Positions 7,805 through 15,656 are shown, counted from the stretch's first letter. The stretch: DNA of 64,000 nucleotides from Microbacterium mangrovi (GCF_000802305.1 NZ_JTDK01000014.1:1-64000), one strand, 5' to 3'. A program made the numbers and translations. Notes: generated from the letters alone by a model not told the origin.

Positions 7805-8939
7805 CGCGATGGCCGAACCGCGCGCGCGGATCTCGCGCGTGCACGTGCGCAGCTACCGCATCCCGACGACGCTCGGCGGGCAGCCGCGATCCGAGACCGA
7901 CGGCACCGCACGCTGGGACCACACCGACGTGCTCGTCGTCGAGGTGCACGCCGGCGACGAGCGCGGCCTCGGGTACTCGTACACGTCGTCCGCCGCGCAG
8001 ACCGTCGTGCGCGACACGCTGGCCGGCGTCGTGCTCGGCGCGGATGCCTGCGACACCACGGCGACCCTGTGGGCGATGGCCCGGGCGGTGCGCAACATGG
8101 GCCGGCACGGCATCGCGGGAGCGGCGGTGTCGGCGATGGACGTCGCCCTGCACGACCTGCGTGCACGCCTGTTCGGGGCATCCCTCATCGACCTGTTCGG
8201 GGCCGCGCGGTCGCGCGTGCGCGCCTACGGCAGCGGCGGGTTCACCGACTACACCGACAACGAGCTCGCCCACCAGCTCGAGGGGTGGGCGACGGCGGGC
8301 ATGACCGCGGTGAAGATGAAGATCGGCAGCGATGTCACCGCCGCCTGCCGGCGCGTCATGGTGGCGCGGGCGGCGATCGGCAACGACGTGGAGCTGTTCA
8401 TCGACGCGAACGGGGCCCTCGAACGAAAGCCCGCGATCGCGCTCGCCGAGCGGGTGCATGCGGATGCCGGCGTCACCTGGTTCGAGGAGCCGGTGTCCAG
8501 CGACGATCTCGTCGGCCTGCACCTGATCCGCGACCGCAGCCCGGCCCCGATGCGCATCGCGGCGGGGGAGTACGCCGACACCCCGGCATCCTTCCGGGAC
8601 ATGATTCGGGCCGGGGCCGTCGACACCCTGCAGGCGGATGCCACGCGCTGCGGCGGAGTCACCGGCTTTCTGAACGCCGCCGCCCAGTGCACCGCGGAGG
8701 GTCTTCCGCTGAGCGCCCACACCGCCCCGGCACTCCACGCTGTCCTGGGATGCATCGCCCAGCCCGTCGTCCACGTCGAATCGTTCCACGACCACGAGCT
8801 GATCGAGGCACTGCTGTTCGACGGAGTCAGCCCCGTCGTCGACGGATTCCTCGAACCGCGTCGCAATCTGGCCGGACACGGACTGTTTCTGTCCGGTCGC
8901 GGGGACGAATATTGCATCGGACGGGACGATGTGAGTTGA
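7782..8939 (+). CDS. Enolase-superfamily (mandelate racemase/muconate lactonising-like) enzyme
   Basis: A 385-residue enzyme. It has an N-terminal capping domain (residues 1-130) and a TIM barrel with the KMKIG catalytic lysine motif near residue 173. Metal ligands lie in ELFIDANGAL and TWFEEPVSSDD and later in AAGEY, with a candidate acid/base His in LSAHTAPALH. This is the arrangement of acid-sugar dehydratases and racemases, which fits a sugar-acid pathway with the GMC and ThDP enzymes. The exact substrate is unknown. The ATG at 7782 lies inside the previous gene, with AAGGGGG seven bases upstream. A start at 7797 or 7809 is less well supported. Confidence 0.85.
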   Translation: MSGTAMADAMAEPRARISRVHVRSYRIPTTLGGQPRSETDGTARWDHTDVLVVEVHAGDERGLGYSYTSSAAQTVVRDTLAGVVLGADACDTTATLWAMARAVRNMGRHGIAGAAVSAMDVALHDLRARLFGASLIDLFGAARSRVRAYGSGGFTDYTDNELAHQLEGWATAGMTAVKMKIGSDVTAACRRVMVARAAIGNDVELFIDANGALERKPAIALAERVHADAGVTWFEEPVSSDDLVGLHLIRDRSPAPMRIAAGEYADTPASFRDMIRAGAVDTLQADATRCGGVTGFLNAAAQCTAEGLPLSAHTAPALHAVLGCIAQPVVHVESFHDHELIEALLFDGVSPVVDGFLEPRRNLAGHGLFLSGRGDEYCIGRDDVS

Positions 8940-8976
8940 TGTCACCACTTCGGACGACCCGGAGAAAGGATGGCAC

Positions 8977-9321
8977 GTGGGCAAATTCGTGTACGACCAG
9001 TCGGTCAAGGTCACGTTCGACGACCGGGTGCTCGCTCACCTGATGGTCGTGATCGGCGCGAAGCTGCGCCGCGGCGAGGCGTTCCACTTCACCTGGCGGG
9101 AAGACCTCAGTGTCGGCGGTGGCCGCACCACCGTCTGGGTGCACCCCGGTGTCTCGATCGTCTACAAGTTCTCCGGCAGCCGTCAGCCGGCGCTGAACCG
9201 CGCGTGGATCGACGCCCTCGCCATGACGGCCAACTCGCCGTCCGGGCTGTATGTGGTGTCCGAGCCCGCCGAGAACGAATTGGATGAGCTGCCCGAGAGC
9301 GCCATCAGCATCGTCCCCTGA
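8977..9321 (+). CDS. DUF7882-family small protein, copy 2
   Basis: A 114-residue protein closely similar in layout to the products at 34 and 9884: GKFVYDQSVKVTFDDRVLAHL, split here as GKFVYDQ and VTFDDRVLAHL, then LRRGEAFHFTWRE, GGGRTTVWVHPGVSIVYKF and ANSPSGLYVVSEP. Function unknown. GTG at 8977 is preceded by GGAGAAAGGA. It lies 37 bp after the enolase-superfamily gene with no obvious promoter between, so it may be the last gene of that operon. A hairpin follows. Confidence 0.8.
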   Translation: MGKFVYDQSVKVTFDDRVLAHLMVVIGAKLRRGEAFHFTWREDLSVGGGRTTVWVHPGVSIVYKFSGSRQPALNRAWIDALAMTANSPSGLYVVSEPAENELDELPESAISIVP

Positions 9322-9342
9322 GTCGCCTTCGGGAGAGTGACC

Positions 9343-9371
9343 GGGTCCGCGGGCGGCGCGCTCGCGGACCC
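9343..9371. terminator. Hairpin between convergent genes
   Basis: A 9-bp perfect GC-rich stem (9343-9351 with 9363-9371) with an 11-nt loop, and no T-run. It sits between the stops at 9321 and 9381. Confidence 0.5.
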
Positions 9372-9380
9372 GGAGTCCCT

Positions 9381-9794
9381 CTACTCGGAGATGTGGGCGA
9401 CGGTCGCGCCGGCATCCTCCGGTGGCACCCATCGGGCCACGTCGCCCTGGCTGATGATGCCCACGAGGTTCTGGCCGCTCGTGACGAGCAGGCGCCGCAG
9501 CTTGTTGGCGCTCATGGCCCGAAGCACCTCGCTCACATCGTCGTCGGCTTCGACCGAGACCAGCGGGATCTGCGCGACGTCGCCCGCCCGCATCGTGGAC
9601 GGGTCCCCATTCTGGGCGAGACATCGCACCACGATGTCGCGGTCGGTCAGCATCCCGATGACCGTGCGTCCCTCGCCGCACACCGGCAGCGCGCCCACGC
9701 TCAAGAGGTCCATGGCCTTGGCGGCATCCACCAGAGTCTGATTCTCACCGATGCACTGCGGCGCCGAGGTCATGATGTCCTGCGCGGTGGTCAT
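9381..9794 (-). CDS. Two-CBS-domain protein
   Basis: A 137-residue soluble protein made of one Bateman module: CBS1 (ADIM-like TTAQDIMTSAPQCIGENQ to MLTDRDIVVRCLA, residues 2-60) and CBS2 (MRAGDVAQIPLVSVEADDDV to GIISQGDVARWV, residues 68-124). Such modules bind adenine nucleotides. Stand-alone forms are common in actinobacteria under stress control, but their role is unclear. The ATG at 9794 is 9 bp after GGAGGGG. A regulon promoter lies upstream. Confidence 0.85.
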   Translation of the reverse strand: MTTAQDIMTSAPQCIGENQTLVDAAKAMDLLSVGALPVCGEGRTVIGMLTDRDIVVRCLAQNGDPSTMRAGDVAQIPLVSVEADDDVSEVLRAMSANKLRRLLVTSGQNLVGIISQGDVARWVPPEDAGATVAHISE

Positions 9795-9822
9795 TATTGC
9801 TCCCCTCCACGGTGTCCGTGTC

Positions 9823-9862
9823 AGTCAAAGTGCCGTCAAGAACTCTGGGCAGGGGGTTGACA
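9823..9862 (-). promoter_or_regulatory. Putative regulon promoter for the CBS gene
   Basis: On the minus strand TGTCAACCCCC (9862-9852), 23 bp, TTGACT (9828-9823), 29 bp before the start at 9794. The box is perfect and the -10 is poor. Confidence 0.5.
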
Positions 9863-9883
9863 GATGGGCACCGCGTCTGGGCA

Positions 9884-10357
9884 CTATTCCTCCTCGGGCT
9901 CCTTGTCGAACGGGACGAACATCGTCGGCGTGACGGGCGAGGCCCCGGCGGCGATGACCGTTTCGTCCTCGGACCCCTCCGGCTCCTCCGAATCCGCCGG
10001 TTCATCGGCCGCACCCAGCTCGAGTGGCGGCTCGTCGGGCATCTGCAGGGGGGCTGCGTCCATGTGCTCGGGCACCAGCTGGATGCCGCCCGACGTGTTC
10101 GCGGAGTGCGCGAGCTCCTCGATCCACTTGCGGCTCAGCTGGGGCGCCTCCGGCTCGTCGAAGACGAAACGCAGGGGGATCGACGGATGCAGCCAGATCG
10201 TCGTGCGTCCGCGCGGCTGGTCGTCCGGATGCCGCCACGACAGTGTGAAGCTCTCGCGACGACGCAGCTTGGTCGCGATCACGATCTTGAGGTGCGCGAG
10301 GGCGCGATCCTCGATGTAGATCGGCGTCTCGCCGCCCCCGTAGTAGATGACACCCAT
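9884..10357 (-). CDS. DUF7882-family protein with acidic tail, copy 3
   Basis: A 157-residue protein. Residues 1-105 match the copies at 34 and 8977 (YIEDRALAHLKIVIATKLRRR, shown in part; RTTIWLHPSIPLRFVF; NTSGGIQLVPEH). The last 50 residues are Pro/Glu/Asp-rich and probably disordered. Function unknown. The ATG at 10357 follows GGAGGAATGAG. The stop of the FHA gene lies one base upstream, so the two are coupled and may act together. Confidence 0.8.
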   Translation of the reverse strand: MGVIYYGGGETPIYIEDRALAHLKIVIATKLRRRESFTLSWRHPDDQPRGRTTIWLHPSIPLRFVFDEPEAPQLSRKWIEELAHSANTSGGIQLVPEHMDAAPLQMPDEPPLELGAADEPADSEEPEGSEDETVIAAGASPVTPTMFVPFDKEPEEE

Positions 10358-10358
10358 C

Positions 10359-10892
10359 TCATTCCTCCGTTCGGGTTTCGTGGGTCGCGCGTGCGCGTGC
10401 GTTGTCTTCTGATGTCGGGTGCAGCCGCGTGTAGCCGGGCGGGGCGCCCTGCGGCTGCGGGTGCGTGCCCTCACCGTACTCCCGGCCGGCCGACATCCGG
10501 CGGCTGTCGGCGAACTCCGCGCGCACGAAGACGAACCGCCACGGGCCGAGCACGAACTGCGCGCCGGTGCGCAGCACCTCGGCCTCGGTCCGCGCGGTGA
10601 TCGGCGACAGGGCTTCGCTCGCCGCAGCGGGACCGCGCAGCACGAGCAGGAACTCGTCATCCGCGTCGTGCACGATCTCGGCGTGCACATCGTCGATGCC
10701 GTCGAGCTGCAGTTCGCAGTCGCGCGCCGAACCGATCCGCACGTGAGCGGCCGTCAGTGCGAACGAATGGCGGATGCCCTCGCTGGAGATCACCAGGTGC
10801 GGGTCGCCGGCACCCGATTCGGCGTGTGCCGTGGCCGGGCGGCCGGTTTCACGACCGTCGGGTGTCGGCCCGGCACGACTCGTGGCATTCAT
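10359..10892 (-). CDS. FHA-like domain protein
   Basis: A 177-residue protein. After an unstructured 45-residue start, the segment HLVISSEGIRHSFAL ... VRIGSARDCELQLDGIDDVHAEIVHD has the FHA pattern: RIGS is the phosphopeptide-contact loop and the final H sits in the usual SxxHAxI region, here DDVHAEI. FHA domains read phosphothreonine, so a link with Ser/Thr kinase signalling is possible. The C-terminal 40 residues are Arg/Pro-rich. The ATG at 10892 follows GGGGAGGAG. It is divergent from 11083 and coupled to the DUF7882 gene downstream. Confidence 0.65.
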   Translation of the reverse strand: MNATSRAGPTPDGRETGRPATAHAESGAGDPHLVISSEGIRHSFALTAAHVRIGSARDCELQLDGIDDVHAEIVHDADDEFLLVLRGPAAASEALSPITARTEAEVLRTGAQFVLGPWRFVFVRAEFADSRRMSAGREYGEGTHPQPQGAPPGYTRLHPTSEDNARARATHETRTEE

Positions 10893-11014
10893 GCTGTTCT
10901 CCTCCCCGGCGCTCGGGCGCGCGCGACGGAGGGTGCGCTGCCCGGGCGGAAAGCCATTGTTGCGCCGAGTCCTGGAAACCACGTGGGACATCGCTACTCA
11001 AGAAATCACGGAGT

Positions 11015-11054
11015 TGTCAACCCCCTCCGGGTGCGGCACCCCTGACCGTAGTGT
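11015..11054 (+). promoter_or_regulatory. Putative regulon promoter in the 10892/11083 divergent region
   Basis: TGTCAACCCCC (11015-11025), 23 bp, TAGTGT (11049-11054), 29 bp before the ATG at 11083. On the minus strand the same box reads as GGGGGTTGACA, followed 18 bp later by TAGCGA, so it could also serve as a normal -35 for the FHA gene. Confidence 0.6.
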
Positions 11055-11082
11055 TGCAGTCATCGAGCAGAAAGGAGTCGAG

Positions 11083-11247
11083 ATGAACATCCTGCTCATC
11101 ATCATCGCCATCCTCGCGGTCATCGCCTTGATCACCGGAGGCGTGGTGCACGCACTCAACTTCCTGCTCTGGGTAGGAATCGTCCTGCTGGTGATCGCGC
11201 TGATCGTCTGGCTTGTCCGGGTGATCACGGGAAGCCGCAGGGTCTAG
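11083..11247 (+). CDS. Very small two-helix membrane protein (54 aa)
   Basis: The protein is almost entirely two hydrophobic segments (about residues 1-22, rich in Ile/Leu, and 27-46) with a basic end (RVITGSRRV). This is the pattern of small stress-linked membrane proteins. No function is known. AAAGGAG lies six bases before the ATG. The regulon promoter is upstream and a clear terminator downstream, so it is a one-gene unit. Confidence 0.75.
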   Translation: MNILLIIIAILAVIALITGGVVHALNFLLWVGIVLLVIALIVWLVRVITGSRRV

Positions 11248-11318
11248 GCTCGCGTCCCGCAGGTCTCTCCTCGCAGTCGGAGACCTCGCGGGCGCGACAA
11301 GGGGAAGCAAGGGAAACA

Positions 11319-11358
11319 GCGGACGCGGCATTCGGGGTGCCGCGTCCGCTACCTTTTT
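11319..11358 (+). terminator. Strong intrinsic terminator
   Basis: A 12-bp perfect stem (11319-11330 with 11338-11349) and a 7-nt loop, then TACC and five Ts. It ends the 11083 transcript. The TACCTT at 11350-11355 may also act as a -10 for the next gene. Confidence 0.85.
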
Positions 11359-11772
11359 GTGGTGGCGGCGCAACCGGACGAGCAGCATCCTCTGCACGTG
11401 GTCGCGGCCGTCATCTTCGACGGTCCGCACGTGCTCGCGTGCCGACGCCGTTCCGAGAAGGATGCCGGGGGTCGGTGGGAGTTCCCCGGCGGCAAGATCG
11501 AACCGGGGGAGTCGGCGGCCGATGCCCTGCGCCGTGAGATCCGCGAGGAGCTCGGCGTCGACATCGAGATCGGCGACGAGCTGACGACGGACGACACCCG
11601 GGTCGGCGGCCGGGTCATCCGCCTCATGTGCCTGCGCGCGCGGCTGACCGGGCCGGCGCCGACTGGCAGCACCGACCACGATCGCCTGGTCTGGATGACG
11701 CCCGATGACCTCGGGCTGCTGGATTGGGCCGAGCCGGATCTTCCGGCGGTGGCCCTGCTCACGGCAGACTGA
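11359..11772 (+). CDS. NUDIX hydrolase, MutT/8-oxo-dGTP diphosphatase-like
   Basis: A 137-residue enzyme that hydrolyses nucleoside diphosphate-linked compounds, probably oxidised dGTP. The Nudix box reads GGKIEPGESAADALRREI, then REELGV (about residues 42-66), complete with the REExxE-type glutamates. WEFPGGK before it and the general length fit MutT. The start is either GTG at 11359 or GTG at 11362. Neither has a ribosome-binding site, because the terminator T-run ends at 11358; translation from a leaderless message is likely. Confidence 0.85.
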   Translation: MVAAQPDEQHPLHVVAAVIFDGPHVLACRRRSEKDAGGRWEFPGGKIEPGESAADALRREIREELGVDIEIGDELTTDDTRVGGRVIRLMCLRARLTGPAPTGSTDHDRLVWMTPDDLGLLDWAEPDLPAVALLTAD

Positions 11773-11803
11773 CGGAGTCCCCCGCCCCGACCGGAAAGCC
11801 GCC

Positions 11804-12772
11804 ATGCCCCGTATCGACCTGACCCTGCCCGAACTGCGCGAATATCGGCCCGAGATCCGCGAGCCCGCCGACTTCGACGCGTTCTGGGCGGACACGATCG
11901 CCGGGGCGCGGGCCGCCGGCGGCGAGCTGCAAGTGGAGCGGGTCGACTCGCCGCTGCGCACCGTCGACGTGTTCGACGTGACGTTTCCGGGTTTCGCCGG
12001 CGACCCGATCAAGGCCTGGCTGCTGCTGCCGGCCGGTGCCGAAGGCCCCCTGCCGGCGGTCGTCGAGTTCAACGGGTACGGCGGCGGGCGTGGTCTGCCC
12101 AGCGAGCACCTCGCCTGGGCGTCGGCCGGGTACGCGCACCTGTTCATGGACACCCGCGGCCAGGGCTCGGGGTGGGGTGCCGGCGGCGGCACTCCCGACC
12201 CGCACGGCACCGGACCGTCGTCGCCCGGCTTCATGACGCGCGGCATCGAGCATCCCGCGGACTACTACTACCGGCGCGTGTTCACCGATGCGGTGCGCGC
12301 GGTGGATGCCGTCCGCACGCTCGCCCAGGTGGATGCCGCCCGCGTCGCGGTGTGCGGCGGAAGCCAGGGTGGCGGCATCACCCTCGCCGCGGCCGCGCTG
12401 AGCGACGGCCTGGTCGCCGCGATGCCGGATGTCCCGTTCCTGTGCCACTTCGAGCGCGCCGTCGGCTTCACCGACCGCTTCCCGTATCAGGAGGTCGTGC
12501 AGTACCTGGCGGTGCATCGCGGGGCGGAAGAGCGCGTGCTCGACACCCTGTCGTACTTCGACGGCGCCAACTTCGCGAAGCGGGCGACCGCCCCCGCCCT
12601 GTTCTCGGTCGCGCTGATGGACGAGACGTGCCCGCCGTCCACCGTGTTCGCCGCCTACAACCACTACGCCGGCCCGAGCGACATCTCGGTCTACCGCTAC
12701 AACGACCACGAGGGCGGCCAGGCCCACCAGTGGCTCGCCCAGGCGGAGTTCCTCGCCGCCACGGCGCCCTGA
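11804..12772 (+). CDS. Acetylxylan esterase/cephalosporin-C deacetylase family hydrolase
   Basis: A 322-residue alpha/beta hydrolase without a signal peptide, so cytoplasmic. The start MPRIDLTLPELREYRPEI and the cap are typical of the AXE1 family. The nucleophile is the Ser in VCGGSQGGGI (near residue 185), with the acid in MDETCPP and the His in YNDHEGG near the C-terminus. The family removes acetyl groups from sugars or antibiotics. The ATG at 11804 has GGAAAG upstream. It follows the NUDIX gene by 31 bp and may share its transcript. Confidence 0.88.
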   Translation: MPRIDLTLPELREYRPEIREPADFDAFWADTIAGARAAGGELQVERVDSPLRTVDVFDVTFPGFAGDPIKAWLLLPAGAEGPLPAVVEFNGYGGGRGLPSEHLAWASAGYAHLFMDTRGQGSGWGAGGGTPDPHGTGPSSPGFMTRGIEHPADYYYRRVFTDAVRAVDAVRTLAQVDAARVAVCGGSQGGGITLAAAALSDGLVAAMPDVPFLCHFERAVGFTDRFPYQEVVQYLAVHRGAEERVLDTLSYFDGANFAKRATAPALFSVALMDETCPPSTVFAAYNHYAGPSDISVYRYNDHEGGQAHQWLAQAEFLAATAP

Positions 12773-12787
12773 GCCTGCCCCGCCACG

Positions 12788-12856
12788 GCGCCCTGAGCTT
12801 GTCGAAGGGCATTCGTCGCGGCGGGCGGTCCTGCCCTTCGACAGGCTCAGGGCGCC
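12788..12856. repeat. REP-like inverted repeat
   Basis: Two arms of about 23 bp (12788-12810 and 12833-12856) are near-perfect reverse complements, each containing CTTCGACA or its variant. They lie between the convergent esterase and P450 genes. This is a widespread intergenic palindrome type in high-GC genomes and may also terminate transcription. Confidence 0.75.
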
Positions 12857-12862
12857 CTGCGC

Positions 12863-14128
12863 TCAGCCCTTCCAGTGCACGCGCACAGGGCGCACGCCGG
12901 GATCGGCGGGGATGCGGCGGAGGTCGACGGACGGCATCCCCTCGACGAACAGCCAGTCCCCGGATGCGAGCTTCGTGACGGCGAGCTCGAGGATCGTCTC
13001 GGTCGACGGCTCTCCCGGGCAGCGGTGCCCGTCGACCATGTCGCCGGCGCCCTGCGCCACGATGCGGCGGGCGCTGTCGCCGCCGCCCTGCGCCACGATG
13101 CGGCGGGCGCTGTCGCCGCCGATGAAGCGTGCCGGGTCGAAGCGGTCGGCATCGGGCCACTCGCCGGGATGCCTGTTCGTCGCGAACAGGTCCAGCAGCA
13201 CGCGCTCACGGGGGGTGAACCGGACGCCGTTCCAGTTCAGGACCTCGGTCGGCCGTCCGGCGACCACCGGAAAGAACGGGGCGGATCGGCGCACCTCGGC
13301 GGCGAAGGCCGCCCGCGCGGACGGCTCGGTGAGCACCCGTGCGCGCCACTCGGGCCACCGCGCCAGGGCGAGGGCGGCGAACACGACGAATCGGGCGATC
13401 GCGACCACCGGGCGCAATGCGTTGAGCAGTTCGACGGCTGCGACATCCACCGGCAGGGGCTGCCCGGGGGCGTCCTCCCAGCCCGCGATGACATCGATCG
13501 GGGCGCCGTTCGACGCGGCACCGAGCGCCCGCCGCTGCTCGATCACGGCCGCAGCCCACGCCTCGGTGCGTCGGCGCAGCGTCCGGCCCCGCCAGTTGCG
13601 CGGACCGAACGAGCCGGCGCCGTCGATCATCGCCTGCAGCTCCCGCGTGCGCTCCGCCTCCTGGTCCGGCGTCACCGCGATGCCGAGCCAGTCCAGCGTG
13701 GCCCGGGTGAGCACCGCGCTCACCTCGTCGAGGAGCATGATGCTCCCCTGGTTCCACGCCTCGGCGGCCTGATCCCAGTGCTGTGAGAAACGCTCCGCGA
13801 GGGAGAGGCGTCCTTCGTGTCCGAACGTGCGCAGGAACAGGGACTTGCGTGCCCGGTGCTCCGCGCCGGACAGGGCCTGCACGCTGCCTTCGTCCTGGAG
13901 CGAGTGCACGACGGAGGTCGGCATCGCGCCCACGCGGCTCAGGCGCGGCTCCTCGTAGAACCAGCGCGCGGCATCCTGCCCGCGCAGCACGATCGTGCGC
14001 CGGCCGCCGAGCCGGCACGCGAACACGTCGCTGTTCCACCTGTCGAACCGGCGGCGGCCGAACAGGTAGCCCTCGGACAGGAAGGCGATCGAACTGTCTC
14101 CCGGGCAGCGCGGGACCATGTCGGTCAC
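12863..14128 (-). CDS. Cytochrome P450, CYP152-like fatty acid peroxygenase
   Basis: A 421-residue P450. The heme-ligand loop is GHRCPGEP, with the Cys at about residue 370. RRSAPFFPVVAGRPT and the PSxE-poor I-helix (LLNALRPVVAIARFVVF) fit the CYP152 group. In that group an Arg-Pro in this helix (here LRPVVA) binds the fatty-acid carboxylate and H2O2 replaces an electron-transfer chain. It probably alpha- or beta-hydroxylates, or decarboxylates, fatty acids. No redox partner is encoded nearby, which fits. An in-frame 12-residue tandem duplication lies just before the heme loop. It overlaps the preceding small gene by ATGA. Confidence 0.85.
   Translation of the reverse strand: MTDMVPRCPGDSSIAFLSEGYLFGRRRFDRWNSDVFACRLGGRRTIVLRGQDAARWFYEEPRLSRVGAMPTSVVHSLQDEGSVQALSGAEHRARKSLFLRTFGHEGRLSLAERFSQHWDQAAEAWNQGSIMLLDEVSAVLTRATLDWLGIAVTPDQEAERTRELQAMIDGAGSFGPRNWRGRTLRRRTEAWAAAVIEQRRALGAASNGAPIDVIAGWEDAPGQPLPVDVAAVELLNALRPVVAIARFVVFAALALARWPEWRARVLTEPSARAAFAAEVRRSAPFFPVVAGRPTEVLNWNGVRFTPRERVLLDLFATNRHPGEWPDADRFDPARFIGGDSARRIVAQGGGDSARRIVAQGAGDMVDGHRCPGEPSTETILELAVTKLASGDWLFVEGMPSVDLRRIPADPGVRPVRVHWKG
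13049..13120 (-). repeat. 36-bp in-frame tandem duplication inside the P450 gene
   Basis: Two adjacent 36-bp copies (13049-13084, 13085-13120) differ at one or two bases and encode GGDSARRIVAQG twice (about residues 337-360), ten residues before the heme-ligand Cys. Confidence 0.9.
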
Positions 14129-14301
14129 GGCTTGTCGCGGTCGTCTTCCTCGGCGGCCAGCCGGTCCGCCTCGGCGCTGTCGATCAGGTCGGGGTCGGCA
14201 TCCGGGTCCAGCACCTTCTCGCCGTCGACCTCCTTGGTCGCGTGCTCGGACTCGTCATCGTCCGAGGGAACGAGCGGGAAGTTCGGGTTCGCGTTGGTCA
14301 T
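14125..14301 (-). CDS. Small acidic protein (58 aa)
   Basis: A highly acidic protein without hydrophobic segments (PSDDDESEH, DPDADPDLID, AAEEDDRDKP), probably disordered. No family is recognised. The ATG at 14301 follows GAAGGGAG. Its stop overlaps the P450 start by 4 bp, so the P450 is co-transcribed from the regulon-type promoter upstream of this gene. Confidence 0.65.
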   Translation of the reverse strand: MTNANPNFPLVPSDDDESEHATKEVDGEKVLDPDADPDLIDSAEADRLAAEEDDRDKP

Positions 14302-14329
14302 GACGGCTCCCTTCCTGGCATCAAGAGCG

Positions 14330-14369
14330 AGGGTACGGGATCGCGGCAGCGAGGGCGACGGGGTTGACA
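14330..14369 (-). promoter_or_regulatory. Putative regulon promoter for the acidic protein and P450
   Basis: On the minus strand TGTCAACCCCG (14369-14359), 23 bp, TACCCT (14335-14330), 29 bp before the start at 14301. Confidence 0.6.
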
Positions 14370-14417
14370 GCATCCCCGGCACGTGGATGAATGCCCGGAC
14401 GAAGAAACGGAGGCGCC

Positions 14418-15383
14418 GTGGCGAGACTCGTGCGGGTGCGGCCCCGCGTCGACCCGGGATACCGGCGGGTGCGCGCGGGCAGGGGGTTCCGGTACCTTGA
14501 GGAGAACGGGGGCGACGTCCCCAAGACCCAGCGGCGCCGCGTCCGGTCGCTCGCGATCCCGCCCGCCTGGCAGGACGTCTGGATCTCGGCCGACGAGCGC
14601 GGCCACATCCAGGCGGTGGGCACCGACGACGCCGGCCGACAGCAGTACCTGTACCACCCGCGGTGGCGGGCGGCCCGCGACCGCGGCAAGTTCGCCCGGG
14701 CGCTCGCGCTGGCCGAGGCCCTGCCGAGCGCCCGGGCCATCGTCACCCGGGACCTCCGCCGCGACGACCCCGACCGCGACCACGCGCTCGCCATCGCGTT
14801 CCGCCTTCTCGACGAGGGCGCGCCCCGGGTCGGTTCGGCGCGCTACCTGGAACGCCACGGGAGCCGCGGGCTCACGACGCTGCGGCGTCGGGATGCCGCG
14901 GTCGACGGATCCGTGGTGACGCTGTCTTTCCCGGCGAAGAGCGGGCAGCGGGCGCACATCGAGATCGACGACGAGGACCTCGCCGCGGCGCTCGGGTTGC
15001 TGGGAGCGGGAGCGCCGAGGTCGCCGCTGCTCTGGCACCAGGACGGACGGCGGCGGGTCGCCCTCCGGCCCGCGGAGGTGAACGAGTACGTCCACCGGCT
15101 GACCGGCGGTCCCTTCACCGCGAAGGACTTCCGCACGCTGCGCGGCACCATCCTCGCCGCCGACGAACTGTCCCGCACGGGCGTCGAGCAGGCATCCCGC
15201 GCCCGGCACCGCGCCGAGGTCGCCGCCGTCCGGTCGGTGGCCGGCTCCCTGGGCAACACCCCGGCGGTCGCCCGCAGCAGCTACATCGATCCTCGCGTGT
15301 TCACCCGGTACCGGCAGGGCCGCCTGCTCGACCGGACGCTCAGCCCCGAGCACGCGATCCGGCTGCTGCTCGGCGAGGCGTAG
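14418..15383 (+). CDS. DNA topoisomerase IB
   Basis: A 321-residue eukaryote/poxvirus-type topoisomerase that relaxes supercoils by single-strand cleavage. N-terminal domain: GFRYLEENGGDV and RVRSLAIPPAWQDVWIS. Catalytic parts: RRDDPDRDHALAIAFRLLD, an Arg in KDFRTLRGT, and the nucleophile Tyr in ARSSYIDPRV (about residue 289). Bacterial forms are scattered and dispensable. GTG at 14418 is chosen for the GGAGG four to five bases upstream. An ATG at 14391 is in frame but lacks a ribosome-binding site. Confidence 0.88.
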   Translation: MARLVRVRPRVDPGYRRVRAGRGFRYLEENGGDVPKTQRRRVRSLAIPPAWQDVWISADERGHIQAVGTDDAGRQQYLYHPRWRAARDRGKFARALALAEALPSARAIVTRDLRRDDPDRDHALAIAFRLLDEGAPRVGSARYLERHGSRGLTTLRRRDAAVDGSVVTLSFPAKSGQRAHIEIDDEDLAAALGLLGAGAPRSPLLWHQDGRRRVALRPAEVNEYVHRLTGGPFTAKDFRTLRGTILAADELSRTGVEQASRARHRAEVAAVRSVAGSLGNTPAVARSSYIDPRVFTRYRQGRLLDRTLSPEHAIRLLLGEA

Positions 15384-15514
15384 GCCGCTCGGACGCCACT
15401 GCACGGATGGCGGCGGTCTGCCCTTCTGGCGGCCGACTCGCCGCCGGATCGCCCGCCATCCGTTCGTCGTCCCGCCATCCGTCCGCCTGCGAGGCCGCGA
15501 TGCCGGGACCCCGC

Positions 15515-15593
15515 TCGAGGTAGCCGGCGAAGTGGTCGACGCCGATCGCCTTCATCTCCTCGAGCTTGGCCACGTGGTCCTCCGCCGATCCGA
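15515..15593 (-). pseudogene. 79-bp copy of an internal part of the F420 oxidoreductase gene
   Basis: Identical to 16985-17063 except for two adjacent bases. In the same frame it reads AEDHVAKLEEMKAIGVDHF, then leaves the parent sequence at ERGPG. It is in direct orientation, 1470 bp from the original. It marks the left edge of the lower-GC insertion. Confidence 0.85.
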
Positions 15594-15656
15594 CCGGTTG
15601 CACGCGACCGCCCGGCTTCGGCTGGGCGGTCGCTCTCACGGTTTTGCCCGTCGACT

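Noticed and set aside
8977..9321. ATP-dependent DNA ligase
   Set aside because: This label is used for homologues, but there is no KxDG motif, nucleotidyltransferase or OB domain in 114 residues.
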